Shown: piece after piece, positions 1 to 8,630 of the stretch | How the letters are laid out: every line of letters begins with the position of its first letter | Numbering within the stretch: position 1 is the first letter of the stretch | Assembly (NCBI RefSeq): GCF_001544615.1 | Contig: NZ_FCNV02000002.1 | Location: 372,001 to 436,000 of the forward strand | Direction of reading: 5' to 3' | Length of the DNA: 64,000 nt | From: Caballeronia concitans | Lineage (GTDB): Bacteria; Pseudomonadota; Gammaproteobacteria; Burkholderiales; Burkholderiaceae | Translations under genes and position numbers: made by a program | Notes under the pieces: generated by a model | Seen by the model: the letters and a program-made list of their open reading frames with translations, nothing else | Databases searched by the model: none | Told to the model about the DNA's origin: nothing

Positions 1-45
1 GATCGCGCGGATGCGCTCAAGGATTTCGATGTCGGTCACGGTCAT
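1..45 (-). CDS. Second acyl carrier protein of the aryl-polyene-like operon (N-terminal fragment)
   Basis: Only the first 15 codons are inside the window. They read MTVTDIEILERIRAI and run off the left edge. The ATG overlaps the TGA of the preceding acyl carrier protein gene by four bases (ATGA), so translational coupling is likely. A short helix-forming start directly after another carrier protein fits the tandem carrier proteins of aryl polyene clusters (ApeE/ApeF). The phosphopantetheine serine region is outside the window, so the family call is inferred from context. Confidence 0.5.
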   Translation of the reverse strand, partial: MTVTDIEILERIRAI

Positions 46-341
46 TCCCCTTTCGTTGCAGTGTCGCCCGATGCGCGCGCGGCCTCGCGCTGGCTCGCGA
101 CGAGTTCGGCGAGCGTGTTGATCGAACGGAAGTGCTCGCGCGTGCGCTCGTCGTTGGCGGCGATCGTCAATTGATAGTGTTTGCGCAGCACGATGCCGAT
201 TTCGAGCGCGTCGATGGAGTCGAGACCGACGCCATCGGTGGAAAAGAGCGGCGCATCGTCGTCGATGTCGGCGGGCGTCAGGTCTTCGAGATCGAGTGCT
301 TCGATCAGAAGCTGTTTGATTTCAAGCTTTAAAGAATCCAT
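42..341 (-). CDS. Acyl carrier protein (phosphopantetheine-binding)
   Basis: A 99-residue carrier protein. The attachment motif is DSIDALE at about residues 40-46, preceded by an acidic helix (LIEALDLEDL). The serine of DSIDALE would carry the 4'-phosphopantetheine arm that holds the growing acyl or polyene chain. The ATG lies inside the 3' end of the upstream acyltransferase gene (20-bp overlap) and the stop overlaps the next carrier protein by four bases, so the genes are one transcription unit. By synteny with aryl polyene clusters (ketosynthase-like, acyltransferase, two carrier proteins) it corresponds to ApeE or ApeF. Which of the two cannot be told from sequence alone. Confidence 0.85.
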   Translation of the reverse strand: MDSLKLEIKQLLIEALDLEDLTPADIDDDAPLFSTDGVGLDSIDALEIGIVLRKHYQLTIAANDERTREHFRSINTLAELVASQREAARASGDTATKGE

Positions 342-1113
342 GGTCGATCAAATGCCGGGTAATGTGGGCTTGCACCGCGTTCGTCACGGTGCGTGCGGCG
401 AGCGCGGGCGGCTCGTCCTGGGCGGCGAGCGCATCGGCGCCGACCGGGTCGAGCACGTTCACGCGCATGTGAAACGCGCGCTCGGGCACGTCGTGCCAGC
501 GCATGCTTTTGGTGAAGGCGGGTGGATCGCAGTCCATCAGCACCGGGAGAATCGGCGCGCCGGATTGCAGCGCCATGTGCGCGAAACCGCGCGAGAACGC
601 ATGCAGCCGGTTGCGCGCGGGACTGCGCGTGCCTTCGGGGAAGATGATCATCGTGTAGCCGCGCGCGAGTTGCCGCGCGCCCGCTTCCACGAGTTCGACG
701 GGATCGGCATTGCTCACGTAATCCGCCGCGCGCATGACGCCCCAGAAGAACGGATTGCCCCAGTGCGCGCTTTTCACGACGCAGCACGCGCGCGGCGTGA
801 GCGATAGCAGCACCATGACGTCGAGCCAGGTCGGATGATTGGCGACCACGATCGCGGCGTGCTGCGCCTGACGATGGAGCGCGTGAGCGCCGTCGACGTC
901 GAGCTTCATCACGCGCACGGCCACGAGCACGGCGACGAGCGCGCGGAAGAACGCGTGAATGATCGCCGCGATGATGCGCTGCTTCGACGCGCGATGCGGC
1001 CAGATGCACGCGAGCGGAAACACGATCAGCGAGAAGCCGAGACCGCAGATGCCGAAGGCGGTGAAAGCCAGCGCCGTCGCGACGAGGCGCCAGTAGTAGT
1101 CAAGCGCCTTCAT
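322..1113 (-). CDS. Lysophospholipid acyltransferase family protein (PlsC-like)
   Basis: A 263-residue membrane-associated acyltransferase. The start at MKALDYYWRL is chosen because the gene then overlaps the upstream ketosynthase by only 14 bp and begins with a hydrophobic segment (about residues 10-35). An ATG further upstream would add about 65 Arg/Pro-rich residues. The PlsC family motifs are clear: NHPTWLD (the H-x4-D catalytic pair) and FPEGTRS. In aryl polyene operons such an enzyme (ApeD type) is thought to transfer the polyene acyl chain from a carrier protein to a glycerol-lipid acceptor. The family call is secure. The substrate is inferred from the neighbouring carrier proteins. 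Confidence 0.85.
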   Translation of the reverse strand: MKALDYYWRLVATALAFTAFGICGLGFSLIVFPLACIWPHRASKQRIIAAIIHAFFRALVAVLVAVRVMKLDVDGAHALHRQAQHAAIVVANHPTWLDVMVLLSLTPRACCVVKSAHWGNPFFWGVMRAADYVSNADPVELVEAGARQLARGYTMIIFPEGTRSPARNRLHAFSRGFAHMALQSGAPILPVLMDCDPPAFTKSMRWHDVPERAFHMRVNVLDPVGADALAAQDEPPALAARTVTNAVQAHITRHLIDHGFFKA

Positions 1114-1819
1114 GCCAGCTCCATTGCCATAGCGAGGACGGTCCGCGCCACTGAACCGGCGCTTTCGCATCGAGGCATTGCCGGACCGCTTCGCTTTGCG
1201 TGGCGAACCGGGCGGGCGTGGCGGCATCGGCGTCGAACGGTGCGTGGGCGGCGGCGTCGGCAAAGGCCGTGCGCGCGCATTCCAGGCGTCCGGTTTGCGC
1301 GGACGCATCGAGCAGGATCGCGAGCGCGCCGCCTTCCACTTCGTCTTCTATCGTGCCGAATGCGGGATCGGCGGGTTCGTCGGCGTAGACGAGCAGAACG
1401 GGCGACGAGGCATCCGTCGCGTATTGCGCGTGCGCTTCGAGCAGCGCATAACCGAGCGTCTGCGCCCCCGCCGACACGGCGCTGGCCGGCGCGCGATCGC
1501 CCCGCGCGATGCCGAAGACGCCGGTCATCGCGTTGAGAACGGAAAGGCTGAAGGATGTCGGCGAGACCGGTTCTCCCGCGCTGATATCGCACAGGATGTC
1601 GGTGGTGCGCCGCAGTTCGCCGTGGCGCGACGCGAACACGACGCGCACCGTGGGCAGCGACGCGGCGCAGTCGTGCGCGACCTTCAGCGCGACCCGCGAC
1701 AGCGCGCTGAGCCGGCGCCGCGCCATCGGATCGATGAAGCGGATGTCGGGCGCGACGGACGCGGAGGCGGGCCAGAAAGACCAGCGAGCAACCGGAATGG
1801 TCCAGTGCAGATCGGGCAT
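1100..1819 (-). CDS. Beta-ketoacyl synthase-like protein (ApeC-type chain-length factor)
   Basis: A 239-residue protein of the 'ketoacyl synthase N-terminal-like' type found first in aryl polyene operons. The start at MPDLHWTIPVARWSFW fits the usual N terminus; an upstream in-frame start would add 48 unlikely residues. It is about half the length of a real FabB/FabF ketosynthase. Visible features include the segment RHGELRRT near residue 70 and the stretch PTSFSLSVLNAMTG, which resembles the SPtsFs.sVhN region of the family. Such proteins pair with a full ketosynthase as a chain-length-factor-like partner. That partner would be encoded further left, outside the window. Confidence 0.75.
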   Translation of the reverse strand: MPDLHWTIPVARWSFWPASASVAPDIRFIDPMARRRLSALSRVALKVAHDCAASLPTVRVVFASRHGELRRTTDILCDISAGEPVSPTSFSLSVLNAMTGVFGIARGDRAPASAVSAGAQTLGYALLEAHAQYATDASSPVLLVYADEPADPAFGTIEDEVEGGALAILLDASAQTGRLECARTAFADAAAHAPFDADAATPARFATQSEAVRQCLDAKAPVQWRGPSSLWQWSWHEGA

Positions 1820-2283
1820 ATCGGTGTTCGCGTTTTGGAAACTTTTAGCACCCGGCAGGACGACCGACGACTGCACGACAAGGCGCGCTCGGTCCGGCGG
1901 TGGCCCACCCGATACTTGCTCAATAGGTAAGTGAACCGTCGAATTAACGGCACGAGACAGCAACTATTTAGCGATAAGACGCAAAACGCGGCTCGGCACG
2001 CGCGGTTCCATTGACCGGGGGTGGCGAATGATACCGATGTTACGGCGGATTACAGTGAAAAAAACGAACACTTTTGCCGGTTCGTCTCATCGACGCGACG
2101 CGCGCGCGGGGCGGGGCTTGCGTCGCGCGGGCGAAGCGTGTTTTTTGACGGAAGCCGGATTTGGGACGTTTCTTAACGGGTTCACCCGATGTCCGGCGTG
2201 AGTGATATCGTTCGCCGCTTGATTGAAATCACAGACGTTTGTCAGCTATCCCTTGACTGGAATGGCGCAGATCTGATCGCAAG
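1820..2283. other. Divergent intergenic region, no gene seen
   Basis: A 464-bp gap between the divergent ketosynthase-like and deacetylase genes. It is less G+C-rich in patches than its flanks and presumably carries both promoters. I see no convincing -35/-10 pair, no strong hairpin, and no open frame with coding character. No clear Shine-Dalgarno sequence precedes either flanking ATG. Confidence 0.5.
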
Positions 2284-3129
2284 ATGAAGCAACTGAATTC
2301 GCGGACCGACGCCGCAGCGCCCAGACGCTGGCCGCGCACCGCTTACCCGCCGGTTTCCGTGGCGACCGTCGCCTGGCATGGCGTCGCGCTCGCAGGATGG
2401 CTGGTCGACCCGTCGGCGTGGCCGTGGTGGCTGGCAAGCGTCATGGTCAGCCACGTGATCGTGGTGTCGATCGGGCTGTGGCCGCGCTCGAGCCTTCTCG
2501 GGCCGAACTGGACGCGCCTGCCCGATACGCCGTGCAATGCCGATGCCATCGCGCTCACGATCGACGATGGCCCGGATCCCGTCGTCACGCCAATGGTGCT
2601 GGACATGCTCGACCGGCATCGGGTGCGCGCGACGTTCTTCTGCATCGGGCAGCGCGCCGCGCTGTATCCCGCGCTGATGCGCGAGATCGTGGCGCGCGGT
2701 CATGCGGTCGAGAACCATTCGCATCGTCATGTGCACACGTTTTCGATGAGCTTGCCGCATTGGCTTACGAAGGACATCGACGCCGCGCAGCAGACGCTCG
2801 AAGCGCTGACGGGCGAGCGGCCGATGTTCTTTCGCGCGCCGGCCGGATTGCGCAACCTCTTCCTGCAGCCGGTGCTGCAACGGCTGGACCTTCGGCTCGC
2901 TGCGTGGACGCGGCGCGGATTCGACACGCGCGAGGGCGACGCCGATCGCGTGCTGGCGCGGCTCATCGACGGACTGGCCGCGCGGGACATTCTGCTGGTG
3001 CACGACGCGAGCGCTGCATTGACATCGACGGGCCAGCCTGTCGTGCTGGCGGTGCTGCCGCGGTTGATCGAGACGGTGTGCGCGTCGGGGTTGCGGTTTG
3101 TTACGTTGAGGGAGGCGGGGGGCGGGTAG
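2284..3129 (+). CDS. Polysaccharide deacetylase family protein (NodB domain)
   Basis: A 281-residue protein with two hydrophobic N-terminal segments (about residues 20-65), so it is probably anchored in the inner membrane with the catalytic domain after them. The carbohydrate-esterase-4 motifs are present in order: TIDDGPDP (motif 1, two Asp), ENHSHRHVH (motif 2, the metal-binding His pair), RAPAG (motif 3) and LVHD near the C terminus. Members remove N- or O-acetyl groups from polysaccharides or related envelope glycans using a divalent metal. It is divergent from the aryl-polyene-like operon, and such deacetylases often sit beside those clusters, so a role in modifying the same envelope lipid or glycan is possible but unproven. 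Confidence 0.85.
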   Translation: MKQLNSRTDAAAPRRWPRTAYPPVSVATVAWHGVALAGWLVDPSAWPWWLASVMVSHVIVVSIGLWPRSSLLGPNWTRLPDTPCNADAIALTIDDGPDPVVTPMVLDMLDRHRVRATFFCIGQRAALYPALMREIVARGHAVENHSHRHVHTFSMSLPHWLTKDIDAAQQTLEALTGERPMFFRAPAGLRNLFLQPVLQRLDLRLAAWTRRGFDTREGDADRVLARLIDGLAARDILLVHDASAALTSTGQPVVLAVLPRLIETVCASGLRFVTLREAGGG

Positions 3130-3226
3130 GTCGTTGCACGGGAGCCGCTGCAATCCGTACTTCAGCTTGCCGGGACGGACTCCGGCCGCTCAGAACCCGT
3201 TCTTCGAGGTGCGCCATCCCTCATGT

Positions 3227-3979
3227 TCAAAGTCCAGCGGCGCTGCGCGAAGCCGCGCTCACGCTCGCCTTGGCGCTGGTGACGGCATCGGCTGCTGCGC
3301 TGACGTTCTGAGCCGCCGCCTTGCTCGCCGCCGATGCATTCGCGACACTCGACGCCGCCGCTGCCTCCGATGCAGGCACCGACTGTTGCGGCGCATCGTG
3401 CTTGACCGCTTTGGGCTTGGCGCCCTCCAGCACGAGCATGCTTCCCTGCACCTGGATCTTGACCGGGTCGGTGTCCTTCCACTGTTTCTTCGGAATCAGC
3501 AGCTTCCACGGTCTGGCGCTGTTGGGCGTACGAAAGAACGCTACAACGCCTACATACTCCGCGTCTTTCTGCATGGGCTCGCTCACGCTGGCGCTCCCGC
3601 CCGGCTTCAGCACGACGTCCTTGGTCGCCACGAGGTCCGCCTTGAGCAATTCGAGATCGTCGTTTTGCAACTGAATGTATTCGAGCTGCGCGAAGGTCTT
3701 CGAGTCCTTGAGCTGGTAGAGCCGCACCACTGTAGAAAGCGATTGTCCGGAGGCGGTTTCGTTCAGCGCGGCCCGCCCGTCGAAATCGATGTTCATCGTC
3801 TTGACCTGAGTCGTGAATAGCCATTGCGCGGCGCTTACGGTGCTGTCCTTCGTGGCCTGCCAGACGCCGCAACCGGCGAAGGTGAGCACGCTGACCGAGG
3901 CGAGCGTCATGCTTGCGCCTCGGGCAATGCAGCCGATCAATTTGCGGCTGCGCGATTCGTTATATGAGTTGTGCTGCAT
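3227..3979 (-). CDS. tssJ: Type VI secretion lipoprotein TssJ
   Basis: A 250-residue outer-membrane lipoprotein of the T6SS membrane complex. A signal peptide ends in the lipobox LTFAGC at about residues 32-37. The mature part has the TssJ beta-sandwich features (VVRLYQLKD, FFRTPNSARPWK). In the family, TssJ binds the periplasmic C terminus of TssM and links it to the outer membrane. Unusually, about 70 Ala/Ser-rich residues follow the TssJ domain. An AGGA Shine-Dalgarno precedes the ATG. It is the last gene of the minus-strand run tssM'-tssA-tssF-tssG-tssJ. Confidence 0.88.
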   Translation of the reverse strand: MQHNSYNESRSRKLIGCIARGASMTLASVSVLTFAGCGVWQATKDSTVSAAQWLFTTQVKTMNIDFDGRAALNETASGQSLSTVVRLYQLKDSKTFAQLEYIQLQNDDLELLKADLVATKDVVLKPGGSASVSEPMQKDAEYVGVVAFFRTPNSARPWKLLIPKKQWKDTDPVKIQVQGSMLVLEGAKPKAVKHDAPQQSVPASEAAAASSVANASAASKAAAQNVSAAADAVTSAKASVSAASRSAAGL

Positions 3980-4003
3980 TCTGTCGTCCTGCTCTGTTTC
4001 GTT

Positions 4004-5074
4004 CTATGCGTTGTTGGATGCGCTCGATCCGTCCCACCGCCCCAGATGCACGCGCGTGACACGCGCAGTCGCCGCGTCTGCGCTGCGCGAGGCCAGTTGC
4101 GTCGTCAATCCCAAACTCGTCTGCCTGGGCGCAAGCACGGGATCCGGCATGAGTTCAGGCCGAACGTGCATCTCGAGATGCGCCTCGCCTTCATAGCCAA
4201 GATAAAAGCGCAGCAGCGTCATGACCTCCCGATACGCCGGCCGCCCTGGCGTGAGATCGAGCACGGTCTCGCGCGTGCCCGGCGTGATGACCACCCGCAC
4301 CGCGTTCGAGCGGTCGTAAAAGCCGCGCCCTAGCAGACACTGTTCGCCCAGCGCAGCGGGTTCGAAGTCGGTTACTTCGCGCCAGACCGGATAAAACTCC
4401 TCGACCGTGATGAATGCGTCGGGCACCGCATGCTGCAGCACGCCGGCGAGCCCTTCCGCAGTGCGCGTCTTCTGCGCGGTGATGCCGAGCATCGACATCA
4501 GCTTGCGCGGATCGACGCCGGCCGAAGCGCCAGATGACGCGCCGGTCTGCCTTGCGTCGATCCCCAGTCCGACGAAGCTGAGCAGATAGCGCGACACCGC
4601 ATCACTGCCGCCGTGCCGATAACCGACCGGATACCGGTACTTGCGCCACACGCGGTAGTACTGCGTGAGGATGCGGTGATGAAACAAATCGAGAAACGCC
4701 GATAGCGGCTCGGCCCCGTCGCGATTCTGTGCAACTTCATCGACGAAATAAGACGGCATGCGCGCATCGACGCCATATAGCCCGAGAAACGTCGTGCGCA
4801 CCGTGGGCGGCGCCTTCGGGTTGTCATCGTCGAATTCGATGCGATCGATCTCGCGGCCCGGGAAACCCAGCCGCGCTCGCGAGCGAAACCGCACCGGCTC
4901 CGTCGTGGGCGAATCGCTCGTGCCGATGGGTGCCGCATCGGGCGCGGCAAGCTCGATCAGCTCGCAGAAGCGATAGAAGTTCATCTGCGTCGCGCTGTGA
5001 AGCAGTGCCTGCAGAAGCGGCCGATCAGGCTGCGTACGATTCGACGACCCGACAAGTGTGTCCGGCGAGTTCAA
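4004..5074 (-). CDS. tssG: Type VI secretion baseplate subunit TssG
   Basis: A 356-residue protein of the VasB/ImpH family. It forms the baseplate wedge with two TssF and one TssE. I place the start at a TTG that overlaps the tssF stop (TTGA), because GGAG lies seven bases upstream and the product then begins with the family-like MNSPDTLVGSS. An ATG 33 bases further upstream (5107) is the alternative. Family features include QALLHSATQMNFYRFCELIEL near the N terminus, RLGFPGREID, FLGLYG and the DLFHHRIL-YYRVWRKYRY segment. It is intact, although its partner gene tssE is not present in the locus. Confidence 0.88.
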   Translation of the reverse strand: MNSPDTLVGSSNRTQPDRPLLQALLHSATQMNFYRFCELIELAAPDAAPIGTSDSPTTEPVRFRSRARLGFPGREIDRIEFDDDNPKAPPTVRTTFLGLYGVDARMPSYFVDEVAQNRDGAEPLSAFLDLFHHRILTQYYRVWRKYRYPVGYRHGGSDAVSRYLLSFVGLGIDARQTGASSGASAGVDPRKLMSMLGITAQKTRTAEGLAGVLQHAVPDAFITVEEFYPVWREVTDFEPAALGEQCLLGRGFYDRSNAVRVVITPGTRETVLDLTPGRPAYREVMTLLRFYLGYEGEAHLEMHVRPELMPDPVLAPRQTSLGLTTQLASRSADAATARVTRVHLGRWDGSSASNNA

Positions 5075-6885
5075 AACGGTGCTCCTTCGCCCTTCGTTTC
5101 CGGCCATTCGATGCGCCTGCCCGTGGGCTGCGAGATGACCACGAGCTTCGTGTACAGGTTGATCGTCGCGTAAAGGCCGAGGAAGCGATTCAACATGCCG
5201 CAGAAGAGTTCGACGTCGCCGTCGCCCGCGAAGCGCGTGCTGTCGAGTGTCACCGTGATTTCGACGCCGCGCATCAGCCCACCCTTGACGAGCTTCTGCA
5301 ACGGCCGATGGCGCACATCGGTGATCGCCTCGATGCGCCTGCGGTTCAACTCACCTTCGGTCCAGTCGTAGAGCGCGAGCGATCCGCGCAGAATCTCGGC
5401 ATCGAGCAGCGACAAGTAGTTCGGCGCGAGATGCGAAAGCACGCGCCACTGGAAACGGTCGCCCGTGGGCGGATACACGGGCAGCGTCGGCGCAGTCAGA
5501 TTGCGCACGGCGCCGACGTTCGTGAAGCCGCCGCGCATACGCGTGATGCCCGCCTCGCGCAGCGCCTTTCGCGGCAGCATGCCGTTGGTGCCCGTCACTG
5601 AGACGGAAAGCGTTTCCTTTGGCAAGGTGCGAGCTTGCTCCCACGCATGACCGCCCAGCACGAGCCACGTATCGAAGCGACCAGACGGTCCGCGCCGCGT
5701 GCGCGTGTGGAAATAGCGCTCGGGCATTTCGTGACGCAGCATGCCGCCGCGATGCTTGAACGCCGCGAACGGCACGTATTCGAAGCGCCGGCCGCCCTCG
5801 AAGCCCTCGACCATATCGACCGAATAGATATCGACGAGCGATCCGTACTGCGCACGCGCGCGCACCCGATATTCGGTCTCCAGCTGCGTCACCTTGACGG
5901 GGTCGGCTGCGATCGGGAACAGATTGATCACCGGCGTGCAATAGAGCCGCAGGTTCTCCTCGGTAAAGCGCATGTCGTCGGGAAAAGTCTTGTCGAGCAC
6001 TATATCGACGTCGAATGAGCGCGCCGAGGCGGGAATCGCCGTCATGTCGAGCCCGAGCAGGTCGATGAACATGAACTTCTCGGGGAATGTGAAATATTCG
6101 AGCAGCAACTGGTAGCCGCCGAATGCGTTGTCTGCCTTCGGCCACAGACGCTCCTCGGTGGCGAAGCCGGCCGCCTGAAGACGCAAGCCGGGCATCGACT
6201 GCGGCGCGCCGGGGCGATCAGCCGGGAAGCCGGGCACGCGCACCTGCATCGCGACAGGCTCCGCGCTCAACGCCGCATAAAGCGCGTGGGCCACTGGTCG
6301 ATCGGCGTTCAGATAGAAGCGCAGACGCGGCACGCTAAGCCGGTCACGCTGCGCTTGCTGCTGGATGGTGAAGCGAAGCCGGATAACCGAGCGGCCGTCC
6401 TCGCGTGCGTGCGCGCCCGCTTCGGTGAGCGTGAGTGGATATAAATCGACCGCCTGCGTGGTGCGATACACGCATTCGATTTGCGTCTCGTCACCGGTGG
6501 TCAGCCCTGTCGCGATGCGATCGGACGTGGCCTCCAGCCCCGCGTCGATAATTTCGTGCTTTTGCAGCGAACCGACGTTCGGCACCAGTTCGAGGATCGA
6601 AAGCGAGGGAATCATCCGCAGGTAATGCGGCCAGAGCATGCTCACGAGCCCTTCGGTGAGCTCGGGCAGCTCGTCGTCGAGCTTGTGGCGCAAACGGCCC
6701 ATCAGAAACGCGAAGCCTTCGAACAGGCGCTCGACGTGCGGATCGCGCTCGCCGAGACGGTCGATATCGAGCTCACGCGCGCGATCGGGATAAGCGCGGG
6801 CAAACTCCCGCCCCGCTTCGCGCAGATAGCGCATTTCCGCTTCGTAATAGCGGAGGATTTCGTTGTCCTTGGTGGGAGACGACAT
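5071..6885 (-). CDS. tssF: Type VI secretion baseplate subunit TssF
   Basis: A 604-residue protein, normal length for VasA/ImpG. The N terminus (EILRYYEAEMRYLREAGREF) and the following FEGFAFLMGRLRHKLDDELPE segment are hallmarks of the family. The C-terminal region contains DWTEGELNRRRIEAITDV and the GGLMRGVEI strand. TssF forms the core of each baseplate wedge. The gene is followed by tssG with a four-base overlap and preceded by tssA after 21 bp, so these form one operon. It appears intact. Confidence 0.93.
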   Translation of the reverse strand: MSSPTKDNEILRYYEAEMRYLREAGREFARAYPDRARELDIDRLGERDPHVERLFEGFAFLMGRLRHKLDDELPELTEGLVSMLWPHYLRMIPSLSILELVPNVGSLQKHEIIDAGLEATSDRIATGLTTGDETQIECVYRTTQAVDLYPLTLTEAGAHAREDGRSVIRLRFTIQQQAQRDRLSVPRLRFYLNADRPVAHALYAALSAEPVAMQVRVPGFPADRPGAPQSMPGLRLQAAGFATEERLWPKADNAFGGYQLLLEYFTFPEKFMFIDLLGLDMTAIPASARSFDVDIVLDKTFPDDMRFTEENLRLYCTPVINLFPIAADPVKVTQLETEYRVRARAQYGSLVDIYSVDMVEGFEGGRRFEYVPFAAFKHRGGMLRHEMPERYFHTRTRRGPSGRFDTWLVLGGHAWEQARTLPKETLSVSVTGTNGMLPRKALREAGITRMRGGFTNVGAVRNLTAPTLPVYPPTGDRFQWRVLSHLAPNYLSLLDAEILRGSLALYDWTEGELNRRRIEAITDVRHRPLQKLVKGGLMRGVEITVTLDSTRFAGDGDVELFCGMLNRFLGLYATINLYTKLVVISQPTGRRIEWPETKGEGAPF

Positions 6886-6906
6886 CGGTCTTTCTTCCTT
6901 GCTCTT

Positions 6907-8502
6907 TTAGATGAGCGCCACGGCGCGCGCGGCGTCGATCGCGGTGAGGTCGCCCGTCAGGCTTTCGATACGGCTGCCGAGCGCGGTCTTGTCGGCGTCC
7001 TTGCGGTTCAGGCGGCTCTTGAGAATGCGCAGCAGGTGATGCTTCGCCTCGAACGCCAGCGACGGTTCCCAGCGCGCGAGCTGAAAGCGTTCGATATCCG
7101 CATCCAGATGGCTAAGCAGGTGCAGCGCGGTGTCCGAGCGCTCCGCGCGCTCGGCGACACGCGCCATGACGAGTTGCCGCGTGAAGCGTTCCCGTTCGCC
7201 GCCGCCGATTCGCGTTTCGTCCTGCGTGGGCTCACGTTGCAGCCAGGCGAACGCCGCGTCGATCCCTTGTTGGGCGGCGGTGTCGATGGCTTGCGCCTCG
7301 ATCTCGGCCCAATCGGAGCCGGCGTGAGACACGCCGACCGGCGCAGTCGTTTCGCCGCGCTCGACATCGCGCACGGTCGCGTATCGCGCGATCCATTCGA
7401 GCGTGGCGTCGTCCGCGAACGGCGAACCGTCCGAAAACGATAGATGCTCGAGTCCGGGCAAACGTTCGAGCATCAGCGCGCAATCCGTGGCCGTGGTCTC
7501 GCGCACCTGGGCGTATTCGCCGCCGGCCTGTTCCTGGGCGACGAACGCGTAGTACTGGAGATCGAGCCAGAAGTGATTGGCGCCTTCGGCGAACGCCGAT
7601 TCGACCCGTTCGAGCAACTCAGGCCACTGCTTCTGCAACAGCAGGCGCTTCAGATTCGCGCGGAGCTCCGCGCGCGGTGCGACGAGACGCGTCTTGCCGC
7701 CCGCTTCGAACGGCGGCACTTCGGTCAGCGTGTCCCAGCGTACGCAACGCATCAGCCGATAAGCGGCGAGATAGCCTTGCGGCTGCTCCCGCAGAAACTG
7801 CGCCATCTGGCGGGCGCGATCGAGCAGCTCGCGAGTGGACTTGACTTCGGACGATGCCGGCAGCTCCGACGAGGCCGACGATGGAGGCGCACCTGCAGGA
7901 TCGGCTTTGATCTCATCGGCTTGCGGCGACTCGATGCGGCTCTCGAAGCGCCTGAAGAGCGGCGCGAGCACGGGACGCGTGTCTTCCGGCCACGCTTCGA
8001 TGCGTTCGGTGATGAGCGCTAGCGCCGAGAGCGTGCGTTCGAGCAGCGGCCCGGAGAGGCCCTGCACGGCATCGAGTCGATCAGCGAACGTGCTGCCGCA
8101 CAGCCACTCGAATGCGGCACGGCGCGAGCCGGCACGTGCGGGCAACAGCGTGTCGCCGAAACGGTCGACGAGCGCCGAGAGAAGCTCGAAGCCGGCGGCC
8201 ACGCCCTCTGCCCCATCGCGGCGCAGACGGCCGTAGATGTAGTACACGGCCAGGCGTACGTCCTTCGCCTTGGTCTTGATGAGCCGCTCTGCCGTTTCGA
8301 CGATAAGCGTGTCATCGACGTTGGAGAGCTTGGCGACTTCGTCCTTGATGGCGAGGAAGTCGTCGTCGTAGCCGGGATCGTCGCCGGCGGGTGCATCGGC
8401 ACGTATTGGCTTGAGCCAGTCTTCCCATTGAGGAAGCGCTTTTATCGCCAAATCGGACGGCTTGCGCGTGCCGAACAGCGCGTTGAGGAGATTCGTGAAC
8501 AT
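6907..8502 (-). CDS. tssA: Type VI secretion protein TssA
   Basis: A 531-residue protein with the ImpA N-terminal domain in roughly residues 35-150 (PAGDDPGYDDDFLAIKDE followed by AKDVRLAVYYIYGRLRRDG). The middle is acidic and low in complexity (around residues 195-215), and the C-terminal helical part (residues 250-530) resembles the VasJ-like class. TssA proteins cap the growing tail or prime baseplate assembly. The gene lies between tssM' and tssF and appears intact. The 128 bp between it and the tssM remnant hold no recognisable gene. Confidence 0.88.
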   Translation of the reverse strand: MFTNLLNALFGTRKPSDLAIKALPQWEDWLKPIRADAPAGDDPGYDDDFLAIKDEVAKLSNVDDTLIVETAERLIKTKAKDVRLAVYYIYGRLRRDGAEGVAAGFELLSALVDRFGDTLLPARAGSRRAAFEWLCGSTFADRLDAVQGLSGPLLERTLSALALITERIEAWPEDTRPVLAPLFRRFESRIESPQADEIKADPAGAPPSSASSELPASSEVKSTRELLDRARQMAQFLREQPQGYLAAYRLMRCVRWDTLTEVPPFEAGGKTRLVAPRAELRANLKRLLLQKQWPELLERVESAFAEGANHFWLDLQYYAFVAQEQAGGEYAQVRETTATDCALMLERLPGLEHLSFSDGSPFADDATLEWIARYATVRDVERGETTAPVGVSHAGSDWAEIEAQAIDTAAQQGIDAAFAWLQREPTQDETRIGGGERERFTRQLVMARVAERAERSDTALHLLSHLDADIERFQLARWEPSLAFEAKHHLLRILKSRLNRKDADKTALGSRIESLTGDLTAIDAARAVALI

Positions 8503-8630
8503 GAAGAATGATGCTTATCTATGCGCTTCTGGTTGCGCTATTGTTTTTCGGGCGCTTGCCTGTCGCGCCCGATTCGTTGAGACGATCTCGCGTGGCCAGA
8601 GCCGCGGACCGAGCGTCTGCCTGCGCATGC

